NCBI GenBank assembly: GCA_023443865.1
Contig: JAEZST010000006.1
Span: 1-64,000, forward strand
DNA: 64,000 bases
Direction of reading: 5' to 3'
From: Spirochaetota bacterium
Lineage (GTDB): Bacteria > Spirochaetota > Spirochaetia > Treponematales > Treponemataceae
This document shows positions 48,998 to 57,832 of this stretch, piece by piece. A program made the translations under genes and the position numbers. The notes beneath the pieces are model-generated. The model made no database searches. It saw only the letters and a list, made by a program, of their open reading frames with translations, and was not told where the DNA came from. Each line of letters starts with the position of its first letter. Position 1 is the first letter of the stretch.

Positions 48998-49825
48998 TTA
49001 TAAGCGGGTTTTCAGGCCCTCGCGGGGATCGGCGCCGATACGGCGGGTGCGTCCGATGGCACGGCGTACCCTGGTCGCGGCAAAACGTGCGGCAAGAAGA
49101 AACGGGGCCCTTTTCAGCATGCGGGCCAGGAGTTCGGCGGCGAAAAAATCTCCGGTTCCCGGATAGCCCCCGGCAAGCCGGCTATGGGTAAGGAGGGAAA
49201 AACGGCGGTTCTTCGCGTCGTAGAGGGCGACCCCGGTGCGGTCTTCGCGGCCGTGAACGGGGGCGCTCGTGAGGGCGACGCAACGCGGGCCTAAGGCCGA
49301 AAGGCGTTCAAGCCACCGGCGAAGCTCGTTTCGGTCCGCGGGAACGGCGTCGGGGGCCTTTCCGAGGAGCAGGGCGGCCTCGGTCAGGTTCGGGGTAATA
49401 ATATCGGCCCCCGCGACGTGGCGCCGCATGGCCTCCACGAAAGAATCGTCGAAAAAAGCGTAGAGGCGCCCGTTGTCGCCCATGACCGGGTCGGCGAGGA
49501 TAATCCCCCCGTTGTCCCGAATTCGCGACGCAAGGGAACCCAAGAGCGCGAATTGGGCGGATTCGGCGATAAAACCCGTAAAAAGCGCGGAGAAACGGGG
49601 ATTAAGGCCTTCCACATGGGCGATGGCCGCTTCCATATAAGCCGTTTGCGCGTGGATAACCGCGCCGGGATAGGCGCCGTGCGAGGAAAGGAGGGCGGTA
49701 GGAAGGGCGCAAACCTGAATGCCCCGGCGTTCCAGGGGTGGAATGCCGGCGGAAAGGGCGACGCGGCCCCAGGTGGAAAGGTCGCTGACGGCGAGAACGG
49801 GACCAATGCTGCGGTTACCTGTCAT
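48998..49825 (-). CDS. Pyridoxal/pyridoxamine kinase-like protein (ribokinase family)
   Basis: The 275-residue protein has LAVSDLSTWGRVALSAGIPPLERRG at the start, DPVMGDNGRLY, DIITPNLTEAALLLG and the anion hole GGYPGTGDFFAAELLARML. These motifs are those of PdxK/PdxY kinases, which phosphorylate pyridoxal for cofactor salvage. Phosphomethylpyrimidine kinases are close relatives, so the exact vitamin is not certain. Confidence 0.83.
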   Translation of the reverse strand: MTGNRSIGPVLAVSDLSTWGRVALSAGIPPLERRGIQVCALPTALLSSHGAYPGAVIHAQTAYMEAAIAHVEGLNPRFSALFTGFIAESAQFALLGSLASRIRDNGGIILADPVMGDNGRLYAFFDDSFVEAMRRHVAGADIITPNLTEAALLLGKAPDAVPADRNELRRWLERLSALGPRCVALTSAPVHGREDRTGVALYDAKNRRFSLLTHSRLAGGYPGTGDFFAAELLARMLKRAPFLLAARFAATRVRRAIGRTRRIGADPREGLKTRL

Positions 49826-49838
49826 GGGGTCGATGATA
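49826..49838 (-). promoter_or_regulatory. -10 box seven bases before the pyridoxal-kinase-like start
   Basis: TATCAT (49833-49838, minus strand) is followed by CGACCCC and the ATG at 49825. No ribosome site is seen. Confidence 0.4.
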
Positions 49839-49858
49839 GGGCGCCGCGGGGCGGCGGG

Positions 49859-50602
49859 TCAAGGAGCGACGGGCAGAAAACGCTTGAGAAACTGCCGGGT
49901 ACGCTCTTCCTTGGGCGCGCCGAAAAAAAGCTCGGGAGGGCCTTCCTCCACGATAACGCCGCCGTCCAAAAAGACCACGTTGCTGGCGACCTCGCGGGCA
50001 AAGCCCATTTCGTGGGTAACCACCACCATGGTCGTGCCTTCCCGCGCCAGGTCCCGCATAATGGCCAGTATTTCCCCCACCAGCTCCGGGTCCAGCGCGC
50101 TCGTCGGCTCGTCGAAGAGAATGACGTCGGGATCGCACGCGATGGCCCGGGCGATTCCCACCCGCTGCTGTTGGCCGCCCGAAAGCCGCGAGGGATAATA
50201 GTCGAGCCGGTCGGAGAGGCCTACCTTTTCCAGGGCTTTCAGGGCGACGGCGGTCGCCTCCGCGGGGTTCATGCCGCGCCCGTAAATGAGTCCCTCGGTC
50301 ACGTTTTCAAGGGCGGTCTTATTGTTGAAAAGATTATAGTTTTGGAACACGAACGCGGTTTTTTTCCGGACCCGCGCGACGGTCGCGGCGGAGGCCTTGG
50401 CGAGGTTTACCTCTATCCCGTCGAAATTCATCTTGCCCTCGTCGGCCCGTTCCAGGAAATTGACGGTCTTGAGGAGGGTGGTTTTGCCCGATCCGGAGGG
50501 TCCGAGGATTGCCACCACGTCGCCCTTTCGGACGGTGAGGTCAATGCCCTTAAGAACCTCGTGGCGGTGAAAGCTTTTCCGTAAATTCCGTATGGTTAGC
50601 AT
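49859..50602 (-). CDS. Polar amino acid ABC transporter ATPase (GlnQ type)
   Basis: The 247-residue ATPase has Walker A GPSGSGKTT, the signature LSGGQQQRV and Walker B DVILFDEPTSALD, with KSFHRHEVLKGIDL at the front. It belongs to the polar amino acid family. The ATG at 50602 follows GGAAGG; a TTG 30 bases earlier is less suitable. It is the last gene of a four-gene operon after a binding protein and two permeases. Confidence 0.9.
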   Translation of the reverse strand: MLTIRNLRKSFHRHEVLKGIDLTVRKGDVVAILGPSGSGKTTLLKTVNFLERADEGKMNFDGIEVNLAKASAATVARVRKKTAFVFQNYNLFNNKTALENVTEGLIYGRGMNPAEATAVALKALEKVGLSDRLDYYPSRLSGGQQQRVGIARAIACDPDVILFDEPTSALDPELVGEILAIMRDLAREGTTMVVVTHEMGFAREVASNVVFLDGGVIVEEGPPELFFGAPKEERTRQFLKRFLPVAP

Positions 50603-50628
50603 GGTTCCTTCCCGAATGTCCCGAGACT

Positions 50629-51339
50629 TCAATATAGTACGGTTCGCCGGTACGCGCCCAGGGCCCGCTCAGCGAGGGCGAATCCTGCCTGAACGGTCAG
50701 GCCCAGCGCCGCGTAGCAGGCAAAAACCACCAGATACGCCTCGATATATTGATACCCGTACGAGGCCTCGATCCGCGCGACGGCGGTCACGTCCTTGACC
50801 GTCATCATGAAGGCCAGCGACGTGCCCTTGAGCAGGTTAACGGTGCCGTTGGCCAGGTTCGGCAGGGCCACGAGAAAGGCCTGCGGGAGGAGGATGCGGC
50901 GCCAGGCCCGCGGCGTGGAGAGTCCGGCCGCGAGGGCCGCCTCGAGCTGGCCGCGGTCCACGGTGAGAATGGCGGAACGAAACACCTCGGCGAAGGTGGC
51001 TGAGGTATTCAGCGCGAAGACGATTACGGCGTACCAGAAGGGGTTTACGTCAAATACGCGCCAGGCGAGACCGTACCGGACCGAAAGCGCGTTGAGAAGG
51101 CTCGGCAGAAGACTGTAGACGATCAGTATTTGCAGGACGATGGGCGTGCCCCGGAAGAAGGATACCCAAAGCGCGGCGGCGCGATTAAAGCCCCGCGGCC
51201 GGTAAATCCGGACGAGGGCGAGGCCGAGGCCCGCCGGAAGCGCGAGAGCAAGGGTCCACAGGGAGAGTCCTACCGTTACGGGAAGCCCCTTGAGGATCGA
51301 GAGGCTCAGGCCGGCCATAAAACCGTAATCGAGCCTCAT
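50629..51339 (-). CDS. Amino acid ABC transporter permease
   Basis: The 236-residue permease has about five membrane segments, GLPVTVGLSLWTLALALPAG at the N-terminus and the docking loop EAALAAGLSTPRAWRRILLPQAFLVALPNL. The ATG at 51339 overlaps the stop of the preceding permease by four bases; earlier in-frame residues overlap that gene and are not real. The two permeases likely form a heterodimer. Confidence 0.88.
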   Translation of the reverse strand: MRLDYGFMAGLSLSILKGLPVTVGLSLWTLALALPAGLGLALVRIYRPRGFNRAAALWVSFFRGTPIVLQILIVYSLLPSLLNALSVRYGLAWRVFDVNPFWYAVIVFALNTSATFAEVFRSAILTVDRGQLEAALAAGLSTPRAWRRILLPQAFLVALPNLANGTVNLLKGTSLAFMMTVKDVTAVARIEASYGYQYIEAYLVVFACYAALGLTVQAGFALAERALGAYRRTVLY

Positions 51340-52043
51340 GAGGAAAGGCCCTTCATGCCGCGGGTCAGCCGTCGCTCGGCGAACCGGAACAGCCGCTCCA
51401 GGGCGACCGTAATACACCAATATACAGCCGCGAGGGCGAGATAGGTCTCGAGGGAGCGGGCGCCGTAATTGCGGGCAATGGTCAGAAACCCCTGCCCCAT
51501 CATATCGATAAGGCCCACCAGGTAGGCAAGGGCGCCCTCCTTCATGAGGGCGATAAGGGCGTTGCCGAAATTGGGCAGGGCGCTCACGGCAGCCTGGGGA
51601 AGCACGATCCTGAGCTGGGCCTGGATCGGGCTCAGTCCCGCGCTCAAGGCGGCTTCCGCCTGGCCCCGGTCCACCGAAAGCCAGGCGGACCGGAACACTT
51701 CCGCCATGGTGGCGGAAAAAAGCAGGGACAGGGCGATTATCACGAAAGTCGCGCGGTGCCACGCCTGGGCCGGGACGGAAAAAGCCGACTCGAGCAATGC
51801 GGGAAGGCCGTAATAGACCACGAAAAGGAGGACGATGGACGGGGTACACCGAAGGAGGGAAACGTAGGCGACGCCCAGCGCCGCGGGAACGCGGCGTGAA
51901 GAAAGGCGAAGGCGGGCCACGAGAAGCCCCAGTAGGCTCCCGACCAGGGCCGAGGCGACGGTGACGCCCGCGGTAACGGGCAAAAACGCGAGCAGGCGGG
52001 GAAGCAGCGTCAGGGCGAATACGGGGTCGAAGGGGCGATCCAT
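51336..52043 (-). CDS. Amino acid ABC transporter permease
   Basis: The 235-residue permease has FLPVTAGVTVASALVGSLLGL, RCTPSIVLLFVVYYGLP and the docking loop EAALSAGLSPIQAQLRIVLPQAAVSALPNFG, as in the HisM/GlnP family. The gene follows the binding protein gene after 47 bases and overlaps the next permease. Confidence 0.88.
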   Translation of the reverse strand: MDRPFDPVFALTLLPRLLAFLPVTAGVTVASALVGSLLGLLVARLRLSSRRVPAALGVAYVSLLRCTPSIVLLFVVYYGLPALLESAFSVPAQAWHRATFVIIALSLLFSATMAEVFRSAWLSVDRGQAEAALSAGLSPIQAQLRIVLPQAAVSALPNFGNALIALMKEGALAYLVGLIDMMGQGFLTIARNYGARSLETYLALAAVYWCITVALERLFRFAERRLTRGMKGLSS

Positions 52044-52090
52044 GGCGGTTTCAGGCCGGCGTCAGGCCGGTTCCGGCGACTGGTCCATCG

Positions 52091-52957
52091 TTATTCGGCC
52101 CCGTAGAGGAATATATTCTCGCCGAAGTACTGATTGGACAACCGCTCCAGGGTTCCGTCGGCCTTCAGGGTCTCCATAGCGCGATCGTAGGCAGCGGCGA
52201 GGGCCGTTTCGTTCCGGTTGAACAGGGGCCAGGTCGGGATTCCCTTGTAGGGCGCGTAGGCGAGCTTTCCGGCCAGGCCGTGGTAGGGCCCCGTCTCGGA
52301 AACCACCGAATTGAGGTATGAAAGCTTGATGTCCAGGAAGGCGTCGTAGCGGCCCTCGAGAACCCACTGGTACGCGTCGTTGATGATGAAGGTATCCGAG
52401 GGAACCAGGGCGACCGGCGCGTCGGGATGGGAGGCGTTATACTCTTTTACCAGGGCGAACTGGGCGCTCTGGGGCGAGATGGGAACGAGCTTTCCCGACG
52501 TCGCGGCGAAGCTGTCAAAGTCGCGAATGCGGTCCGAGTCGGCGGCCCGATAGGCAATGCCGATAACGCTTACCGCGAGGTAATGGGCGGGAAACAGGAA
52601 TTTCTTTTTCCGTTCCTCGGTCATCCAGGCGCCCTTGGTACCCAGGGCGTATTTACCCGACTCAATGCCGATGAGCAGGTCCTCGTCGGCGGTCGCGGTG
52701 AAGGAAAACTCGTATTCCGGGAGAATTTCGTCTACGGCCTTGAGAACCGCCACCTCGAAGCCGTCGGACTTCCCCCGCTCGTCCACGAAATCGTAGGGCG
52801 GGTACGAGTGGGTATGCGCCACCGTTACCCGGCGCGCGGACTCGACCGCCGGCCCGTTACCCGCCGCCGCCGCGTCTTTTTTTCCGGACGCGAAGGAAAG
52901 GGAAAGCGAAGAAAGAAACAGTATCGCCGCGATCGCGGCCTTGGAACGGTCTGTCAT
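52091..52957 (-). CDS. Amino acid-binding protein (ABC, family 3)
   Basis: The 288-residue protein has a signal peptide ending LSFASGKKDA and the family 3 core with HTHSYPPYDFVDERGKSDGFEVAVLKAVDEIL, KYALGTKGAWMTEERKKKFLFPAHYL and VALVPSDTFIINDAYQWVLEGRYDAFL. It should bind a polar amino acid or a related compound and heads the operon. A leader of about 35 bases with GGGAG separates its start from TATAGT at 52988-52993 on the minus strand. Confidence 0.87.
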   Translation of the reverse strand: MTDRSKAAIAAILFLSSLSLSFASGKKDAAAAGNGPAVESARRVTVAHTHSYPPYDFVDERGKSDGFEVAVLKAVDEILPEYEFSFTATADEDLLIGIESGKYALGTKGAWMTEERKKKFLFPAHYLAVSVIGIAYRAADSDRIRDFDSFAATSGKLVPISPQSAQFALVKEYNASHPDAPVALVPSDTFIINDAYQWVLEGRYDAFLDIKLSYLNSVVSETGPYHGLAGKLAYAPYKGIPTWPLFNRNETALAAAYDRAMETLKADGTLERLSNQYFGENIFLYGAE

Positions 52958-53031
52958 GGTAAAACTCCCGGGAATGCGTGTCCGGGATACTATACCGATT
53001 TTGGCCGCGCGAGAAAAGCGGGAACGAGGCC

Positions 53032-53895
53032 CTAGAGCCTACCCATGGCCCGATACGCGACGTAGCCGACCATCTCCCGCAGGGTCCGGTACGTATTGTC
53101 CAAGGCGACGGTGTCGGGAAAAAGGCCGTTCGGCGGCGCGACAACGTCGAGGGAAGTATCGACGGCGAAGGGGGTGAACGCGATGCCCTGCTTCTCGAAG
53201 ACCGCGCGGGCGCGTCGCATATGCAGGGCGGAAGTTACCAGGAGCGCCGAGCGAAGGCCTGCGCCTTCCATGAGTTTCTTGGTAAAAACCGCGTTCTCGA
53301 AGGTATTTCGTGACGCCCCCTCCAAAAGCACGTCTTCCTCCTTTACGCCCATGAGGGTCAGCAATCGGAGCATGAGGGGAGCCTCGGCCCGGTCCTGAAA
53401 GGAGGGATTGCCCGAGCCGCCGGTTACGATAACCTTCGGGGCGGAAAGCGCGCGATACAGCCGCGCGGCCGCGACGATCCGTTCCATGGACTGGCCCGTT
53501 TCGACGTGCCAGCCCTCGCTCAGTTCCACGCTAACCGAGCCGCCCAGCACGACGATCGCGTCGAAGGGGGCGTTCGGGTCCGATTCGAGCGCCGCCGGGT
53601 CGATCCGTTCCGTTTCCCACATGCGGACGAGGAAGTTCGACGCCGCCGGAAGCGAGGCGAGATAGAGCAAAACCAAGGCGGCGAGGCCCGCGGCCGCGAA
53701 GCGCCTGCCCCGGGTTTCCCGGCGGGCGGGGACGGGCGCGGCGGGCCCCTCAGAGTCCCGCTCCGCGGCCGCCTGAGACCGTTTGCCCCCGAAAAGGGTC
53801 CACGCCAATGCCCCGGCCGGTACCAAAATCGCCAGGGTGAGGGGCGAAAGGAGGGGATTAATCAGCTTGGATACCCAGAAGAGCGCGGTTTGCAC
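53032..53895 (-). CDS. YdcF/ElyC family protein (DUF218)
   Basis: The 287-residue protein has two membrane segments within the first 80 residues and a DUF218 domain with AIVVLGGSVSVEL, KVIVTGGSGN, LEGASRNTFENAVFTKKLM and SALHMRRARAVFEKQGI. ElyC and SanA are relatives that affect envelope synthesis. The GTG start lies 12 bases after the YitT-like stop, so the two genes are likely co-transcribed. Confidence 0.85.
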   Translation of the reverse strand: MQTALFWVSKLINPLLSPLTLAILVPAGALAWTLFGGKRSQAAAERDSEGPAAPVPARRETRGRRFAAAGLAALVLLYLASLPAASNFLVRMWETERIDPAALESDPNAPFDAIVVLGGSVSVELSEGWHVETGQSMERIVAAARLYRALSAPKVIVTGGSGNPSFQDRAEAPLMLRLLTLMGVKEEDVLLEGASRNTFENAVFTKKLMEGAGLRSALLVTSALHMRRARAVFEKQGIAFTPFAVDTSLDVVAPPNGLFPDTVALDNTYRTLREMVGYVAYRAMGRL

Positions 53896-53907
53896 GGCGG
53901 ATACCGA

Positions 53908-54798
53908 TTAGAAATTCCGCCAGACGAATCTTCCCTGGATGCCCTGAAGCTCATAGTGATACGCGAAGCACTTGGCGTCGGACTCGGCTACCGCCTCCAG
54001 CGCCTCCGGCAGCTCCTCCTGGGTCAATACCACCACGATCCGCACTTTTTCCGTTCCGGAAAAGCTTCCGACCGCCGTGGAACGGGTAAGGCTCCGTCCC
54101 GGCAAAATGCGCAAGAGCGCCGACTCTATCTCCGCCGCGTGCTCCGTGACGATCTCAAGGGCGGAGAACCGGTAACGCTTGTACACGAGATTAACCGTCT
54201 CGGCGGTCACGAATAGGAAGATAACCGTGTAGATCAGGGTATTCAGCGTGCGTTCCAGGCTCCCGAACTTCATATAATCGAGCACCAGGCCGTAGAACGC
54301 GGCGATGCACCCCGCGATAAGTATCACGTTTCCCACGGGCTTTCTCAGCCGCTCGGAAAAAAATACCGCGACGATATCCTCGTCCCCAACCGAGCCGCGG
54401 TTTCGCAAGGCCAGTGCCTTCCCCGCGCCCATGATGATCGAGCCGAAAAGCACCAGAACGATCCGCTCCTTCTCGCTTTCGGGCGAGGCAACCTGGAAGG
54501 TAGGAAGCGCGGCGACCAATACCGCGACGACCGCGACGGTAATCAGGGTTTTCAGGCTAAACGAGAGCCCGATCTTCTTGAAGGAAAACGCGATCAATAT
54601 CGCCTGAAAGACGGAATAGAGGATGACGAAAAGGGTCTCGCTCGCGAAATAGTACGAAGTGGATATGGCGATACCCTCGGTTCCCGTCAGGATTACCCCG
54701 GCCGGACGGATAAAATACTTGATCCCCACGGCGTACACGATGCCCGTCAAGAGCGCGTAAAAAAAGGAAACGAACCATTTGGACGATTGTGCTTTCAT
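53908..54798 (-). CDS. YitT family membrane protein
   Basis: The 296-residue protein has six membrane segments with IRPAGVILTGTEGIAISTSYYF and SIIMGAGKALALRNRGSVGDEDIVAV, the YitT signatures, and a C-terminal DUF2179 domain of about 85 residues (FSGTEKVRIVVVLTQEELPEAL). The family is linked to small-molecule or ion transport with no firm substrate. The start has a -10 box six bases upstream and no ribosome site. Confidence 0.87.
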   Translation of the reverse strand: MKAQSSKWFVSFFYALLTGIVYAVGIKYFIRPAGVILTGTEGIAISTSYYFASETLFVILYSVFQAILIAFSFKKIGLSFSLKTLITVAVVAVLVAALPTFQVASPESEKERIVLVLFGSIIMGAGKALALRNRGSVGDEDIVAVFFSERLRKPVGNVILIAGCIAAFYGLVLDYMKFGSLERTLNTLIYTVIFLFVTAETVNLVYKRYRFSALEIVTEHAAEIESALLRILPGRSLTRSTAVGSFSGTEKVRIVVVLTQEELPEALEAVAESDAKCFAYHYELQGIQGRFVWRNF

Positions 54799-54810
54799 GG
54801 CCGGAGTATA
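54799..54810 (-). promoter_or_regulatory. -10 box six bases before the YitT start
   Basis: TATACT (54805-54810, minus strand) is followed by CCGGCC and the ATG at 54798. Confidence 0.5.
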
Positions 54811-54962
54811 CTATGGCTCCCGGCCGAAAGTCTCGGGGACGGGGCCTCGAACGGGGGCGATCGCCGCCCGCGAAACGTTCCGTTTACAGATGGACCCGCG
54901 GGGTGTATCATGGACCATACGCCCCGAATCCCTTTCCGGATCGGGCGAAAGGATGCGAAAAA

Positions 54963-55370
54963 GTGAGCGTACCTGAACTGGAGGGCATCAAGAAAAAGCC
55001 CATACTCGGCAGAATATTCATGGATATGCCCTGCGGCGCCGCCATGCACCGCCTGGTATGCGACGCGTACGGGAGACCGGTGGATTACGTAACCACCGAA
55101 GTGAACGCCATGTTCACGGCGCTTCTCGGCGCGAAGGCGGAGACGGTGGAAGGGGTTCCCGCGAGCGAGCACCTGTCCCCGGAGGAATTGAATCACTGGC
55201 TCGAAATATTCGCCCCCGTCGCGCTGGAAGGCCGACCGCGACGCTATACCATGTATTCTCCCAACCGCGAGACTACCTTTACCGGAACGGTACTATGCCC
55301 GTGTCCCGGTTGGTTTTTCGTGATGTTTCTGGCCGAGGGACAAAGCGTTCCCTACGTTCCCCTCCTGTAG
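54963..55370 (+). CDS. Single PAS-domain protein
   Basis: The 135-residue protein consists of one PAS fold. AMHRLVCDAYGRPVDYVTTEVNAMFTALLG is the N-terminal sheet and helix, EGVPASEHLSPEELNHWLEIFAPVALEGRP the middle, and FTGTVLCPCPGWFFVMFLAE the last strands. No output domain is attached, so it may sense a ligand and act on a partner. The GTG at 54963 follows AAAGGA; the frame upstream is not coding-like. Confidence 0.75.
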   Translation: MSVPELEGIKKKPILGRIFMDMPCGAAMHRLVCDAYGRPVDYVTTEVNAMFTALLGAKAETVEGVPASEHLSPEELNHWLEIFAPVALEGRPRRYTMYSPNRETTFTGTVLCPCPGWFFVMFLAEGQSVPYVPLL

Positions 55371-55451
55371 GAATCGGTGTACCGCGCCGCATTCGCGTGT
55401 GGCGGGCCGCTTTTTTCTTCCATACTGAGGCTCCCGACGTTACATTATATC

Positions 55452-55480
55452 TTGACGACGGCCCCGCGGTAGCGTAAAGA
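55452..55480 (+). promoter_or_regulatory. Promoter of the DUF2141 gene
   Basis: TTGACG (55452-55457) and TAAAGA (55475-55480) are 17 bases apart, about 50 bases before the start codon. The -10 is weak. Confidence 0.45.
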
Positions 55481-55532
55481 AGCCCGCGAGGGGTTTCGTA
55501 AAGGAACCTCATATCGTAAGGAGATCTGTATC

Positions 55533-55952
55533 ATGAAACGTTTATTTGTTATCGCGATGATTATGGCGGCGGGAATCGCCTTCGCCCAGAACGCGGACGT
55601 AACGGTTACGGTAACCGGCGTCGCCGCCGGGAAGGCGCCGATTTACGTCGCTTTATACGACTCGGACCAGGCCTTGAAAAAAAACAAGCCCGCCGCGACC
55701 CTTGTCCTCCCCGCGGACGGCGAATCCGTGACGGGGACGGTCAGCCTGAGCGCGGGCGAGTATTACGTAACCGCGTACCAAGACGCCAACGACAACGGGA
55801 AGCTCGATACCAATTTTATCGGCATGCCGAAAGAACCGGTGGGCATCGCCAATTACGACGGCAAGAGCATTCCCGGGGGCTTTAGCAAGCACAAACTCTT
55901 CCTCGGCCCGTCCAACCCCTCCGTAGCCGTCGCGCTAAAGCAAATCGGGTAA
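55533..55952 (+). CDS. Exported DUF2141 protein
   Basis: The 139-residue protein has a signal peptide ending GIAFAQ and one DUF2141 domain, a transthyretin-like beta-sandwich, with APIYVALYDSD, GEYYVTAYQDANDNGKLDTNFIGMPKEPVG and GGFSKHKLFLGP. The DANDNGKLD part looks like a calcium-binding loop. The role is unknown. AAGGAGA precedes the ATG. Confidence 0.87.
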   Translation: MKRLFVIAMIMAAGIAFAQNADVTVTVTGVAAGKAPIYVALYDSDQALKKNKPAATLVLPADGESVTGTVSLSAGEYYVTAYQDANDNGKLDTNFIGMPKEPVGIANYDGKSIPGGFSKHKLFLGPSNPSVAVALKQIG

Positions 55953-56038
55953 GGGGGAAGCCCGCTTTCCTAACGCGGTTTCCCGGGCAGTTAAGCGATT
56001 CCGGTCGACAAGATACCCCGACGGAGGACTCTTGATCG

Positions 56039-57814
56039 ATGAAAGAACGGTTTACGCTGACCGTGGCCCTGGCGGCCGCGTTTTTGTGCTTTGGGGCCTG
56101 CCGGGCCGCCCTGGAAGGCGACGCGAACCCGCCTGGCCACGCTCGAATTCCCGACTCCGCGGAGACTGATACGGGCAAAACGCCGCCGGCGGTTTTGTCT
56201 TCTTTCAGTTGGGCGCCCCGGGCGGAAGACCGCTGGGTGGGGGTTCGGGTACTCGATAAGGATTCGATTCCTTCCGATATGGCCGTCTGTTTCCTGCGCG
56301 GCGACGGCGAAACCGTGAAACTCGCGGCGCTTTCCGCCCTTCCCGGATGGGAACGTATCCGGAACGGCGAGGAAATGCGTTTGTCCCCGGGGATAGAGGC
56401 TGCCGACTTCGGGGCCCTCTTCCTTGAAGACGCGAACGGAGTCGTCGATTTCGCGGCGTTCACCACCGATCGGCAGCCATCGAAACCCTGGTTTGACGGG
56501 GGGAAATCCTTAGCGCTGGCCGACGCGGTGAATGCTGGGCTCTGGCCGGGGACCGGTATCGAGTGCGCCTTTTCCGCGGGCGATCCGGCCGCCGGCGATT
56601 ATGCCGCGCTGAGGCCCGGCGTGATCGACGGAAACGGAGGCGGGGATTGGCAGCGGCGCGCGCTTTCGATCCAGGGCGCCGTATTCTCCCCCGACAGGGC
56701 ATCCGCCGTCGCGCCGACGGACATTCTGCTCAGCGTATCGACCGAGGAAGAAAACGTCGCGGCCGAGGCGCGAGCCGACTTCAGCGCCCTTGGCGGGGAT
56801 ACGGACGCGGCTCTCGAGAGGAGCGGGGCCGGTTACTCCATTGCCTATGCGCTTCCCGCCGGGCTCGGGCCGGGCGACTACGCCATTCCGATCACCCTCT
56901 CCGGCGCCGGCATCGTTCGCGTTACCAACGCTACCTTCACCGTGGAGCCCCCCGCACCTACGGTTACCGTCGAAAATGCGTGGTTCGACTATCGGGCGGC
57001 CCTCTCGGGACAGACCGTTACGCTTTTCGCAAGGGCGACGGGTCAATACGGAGGCGCCGTGAGCGGGGTTTACGCGGACGCCTCGAGCCTTGGCCTGGAA
57101 CGCGATATCGCCCTGACCCGCGAAGCGGGAAACGCGGGGACGGAGGGCGAGCTTTGGGCCTGCCGGCTCTCGATTCCCCGGGAACTGACGCCGGGACGGT
57201 ACGCGGTGACCGTCACCGCCATAGACGATGCTCACGGCATAACCGGCGAGCCCTTCGCGCCCGAAGGACTCGAGGCGGGTACCAGCGTGCTCGCCTTCGA
57301 GGGCGGCGACTGCGAGGAACGCGCGGAGGGAGCCTCGGCGGGCTTCGCCGCGCGCGCGGAAAGCCCCTGGGAAGGAGAAGCCTCCGTGGGCTATCAAGCC
57401 GTAGCGGGTTCGGATAAGACGCTGAACTTTTCCGGAAGCCCTTTACGGCTTCTACCGGAAAGGCCCCGGTACCTTACGTTCCGGTTCAGGGGAACCGTGA
57501 CGGGCGACGCGCCGGGCCTGCGGGTTCAGGTAGGCCCCGGCGGCAGCTCGGAAAAAAACTACTTTGACCTCAACGGCACGGAAGGCGCGATACGGGAACC
57601 CGAATGCGTATCCGCCGTTCCCTTCTCGACGAGTCCCGTATCCGCGGAAGACTGGACACTGGTCAGATTGGACCTATCCGCGGTGGACTGGGACAATCCC
57701 AAAACCCCCGAACTGACCGAAACGGGACCGGAATCCTACCCCCTGCAGTTCAGGATTCGCAAAACGGGAGCGCACGACTGGTATATCGACGACGTGCGCT
57801 TCGCCTGCGAATAA
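56039..57814 (+). CDS. Large lipoprotein of unknown function with Ig-like repeats
   Basis: The 591-residue protein has a lipobox FGAC (Cys20). The body is rich in beta strands: a lamin-tail-like first third (FGALFLEDANGVVDFAAFTTDRQPS), two or three Ig-like units in the middle (ATFTVEPPAPTVTVENAWFDYR, then PGRYAVTVTAIDD) and a final jelly-roll-like domain ending DWYIDDVRFACE, as in carbohydrate-binding modules. It probably sits on the cell surface and may bind polysaccharide or protein. GGAGG lies 11 bases before the ATG. No family name can be given. Confidence 0.65.
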   Translation: MKERFTLTVALAAAFLCFGACRAALEGDANPPGHARIPDSAETDTGKTPPAVLSSFSWAPRAEDRWVGVRVLDKDSIPSDMAVCFLRGDGETVKLAALSALPGWERIRNGEEMRLSPGIEAADFGALFLEDANGVVDFAAFTTDRQPSKPWFDGGKSLALADAVNAGLWPGTGIECAFSAGDPAAGDYAALRPGVIDGNGGGDWQRRALSIQGAVFSPDRASAVAPTDILLSVSTEEENVAAEARADFSALGGDTDAALERSGAGYSIAYALPAGLGPGDYAIPITLSGAGIVRVTNATFTVEPPAPTVTVENAWFDYRAALSGQTVTLFARATGQYGGAVSGVYADASSLGLERDIALTREAGNAGTEGELWACRLSIPRELTPGRYAVTVTAIDDAHGITGEPFAPEGLEAGTSVLAFEGGDCEERAEGASAGFAARAESPWEGEASVGYQAVAGSDKTLNFSGSPLRLLPERPRYLTFRFRGTVTGDAPGLRVQVGPGGSSEKNYFDLNGTEGAIREPECVSAVPFSTSPVSAEDWTLVRLDLSAVDWDNPKTPELTETGPESYPLQFRIRKTGAHDWYIDDVRFACE

Positions 57815-57832
57815 ACGGCTCGGGGCGCGATC

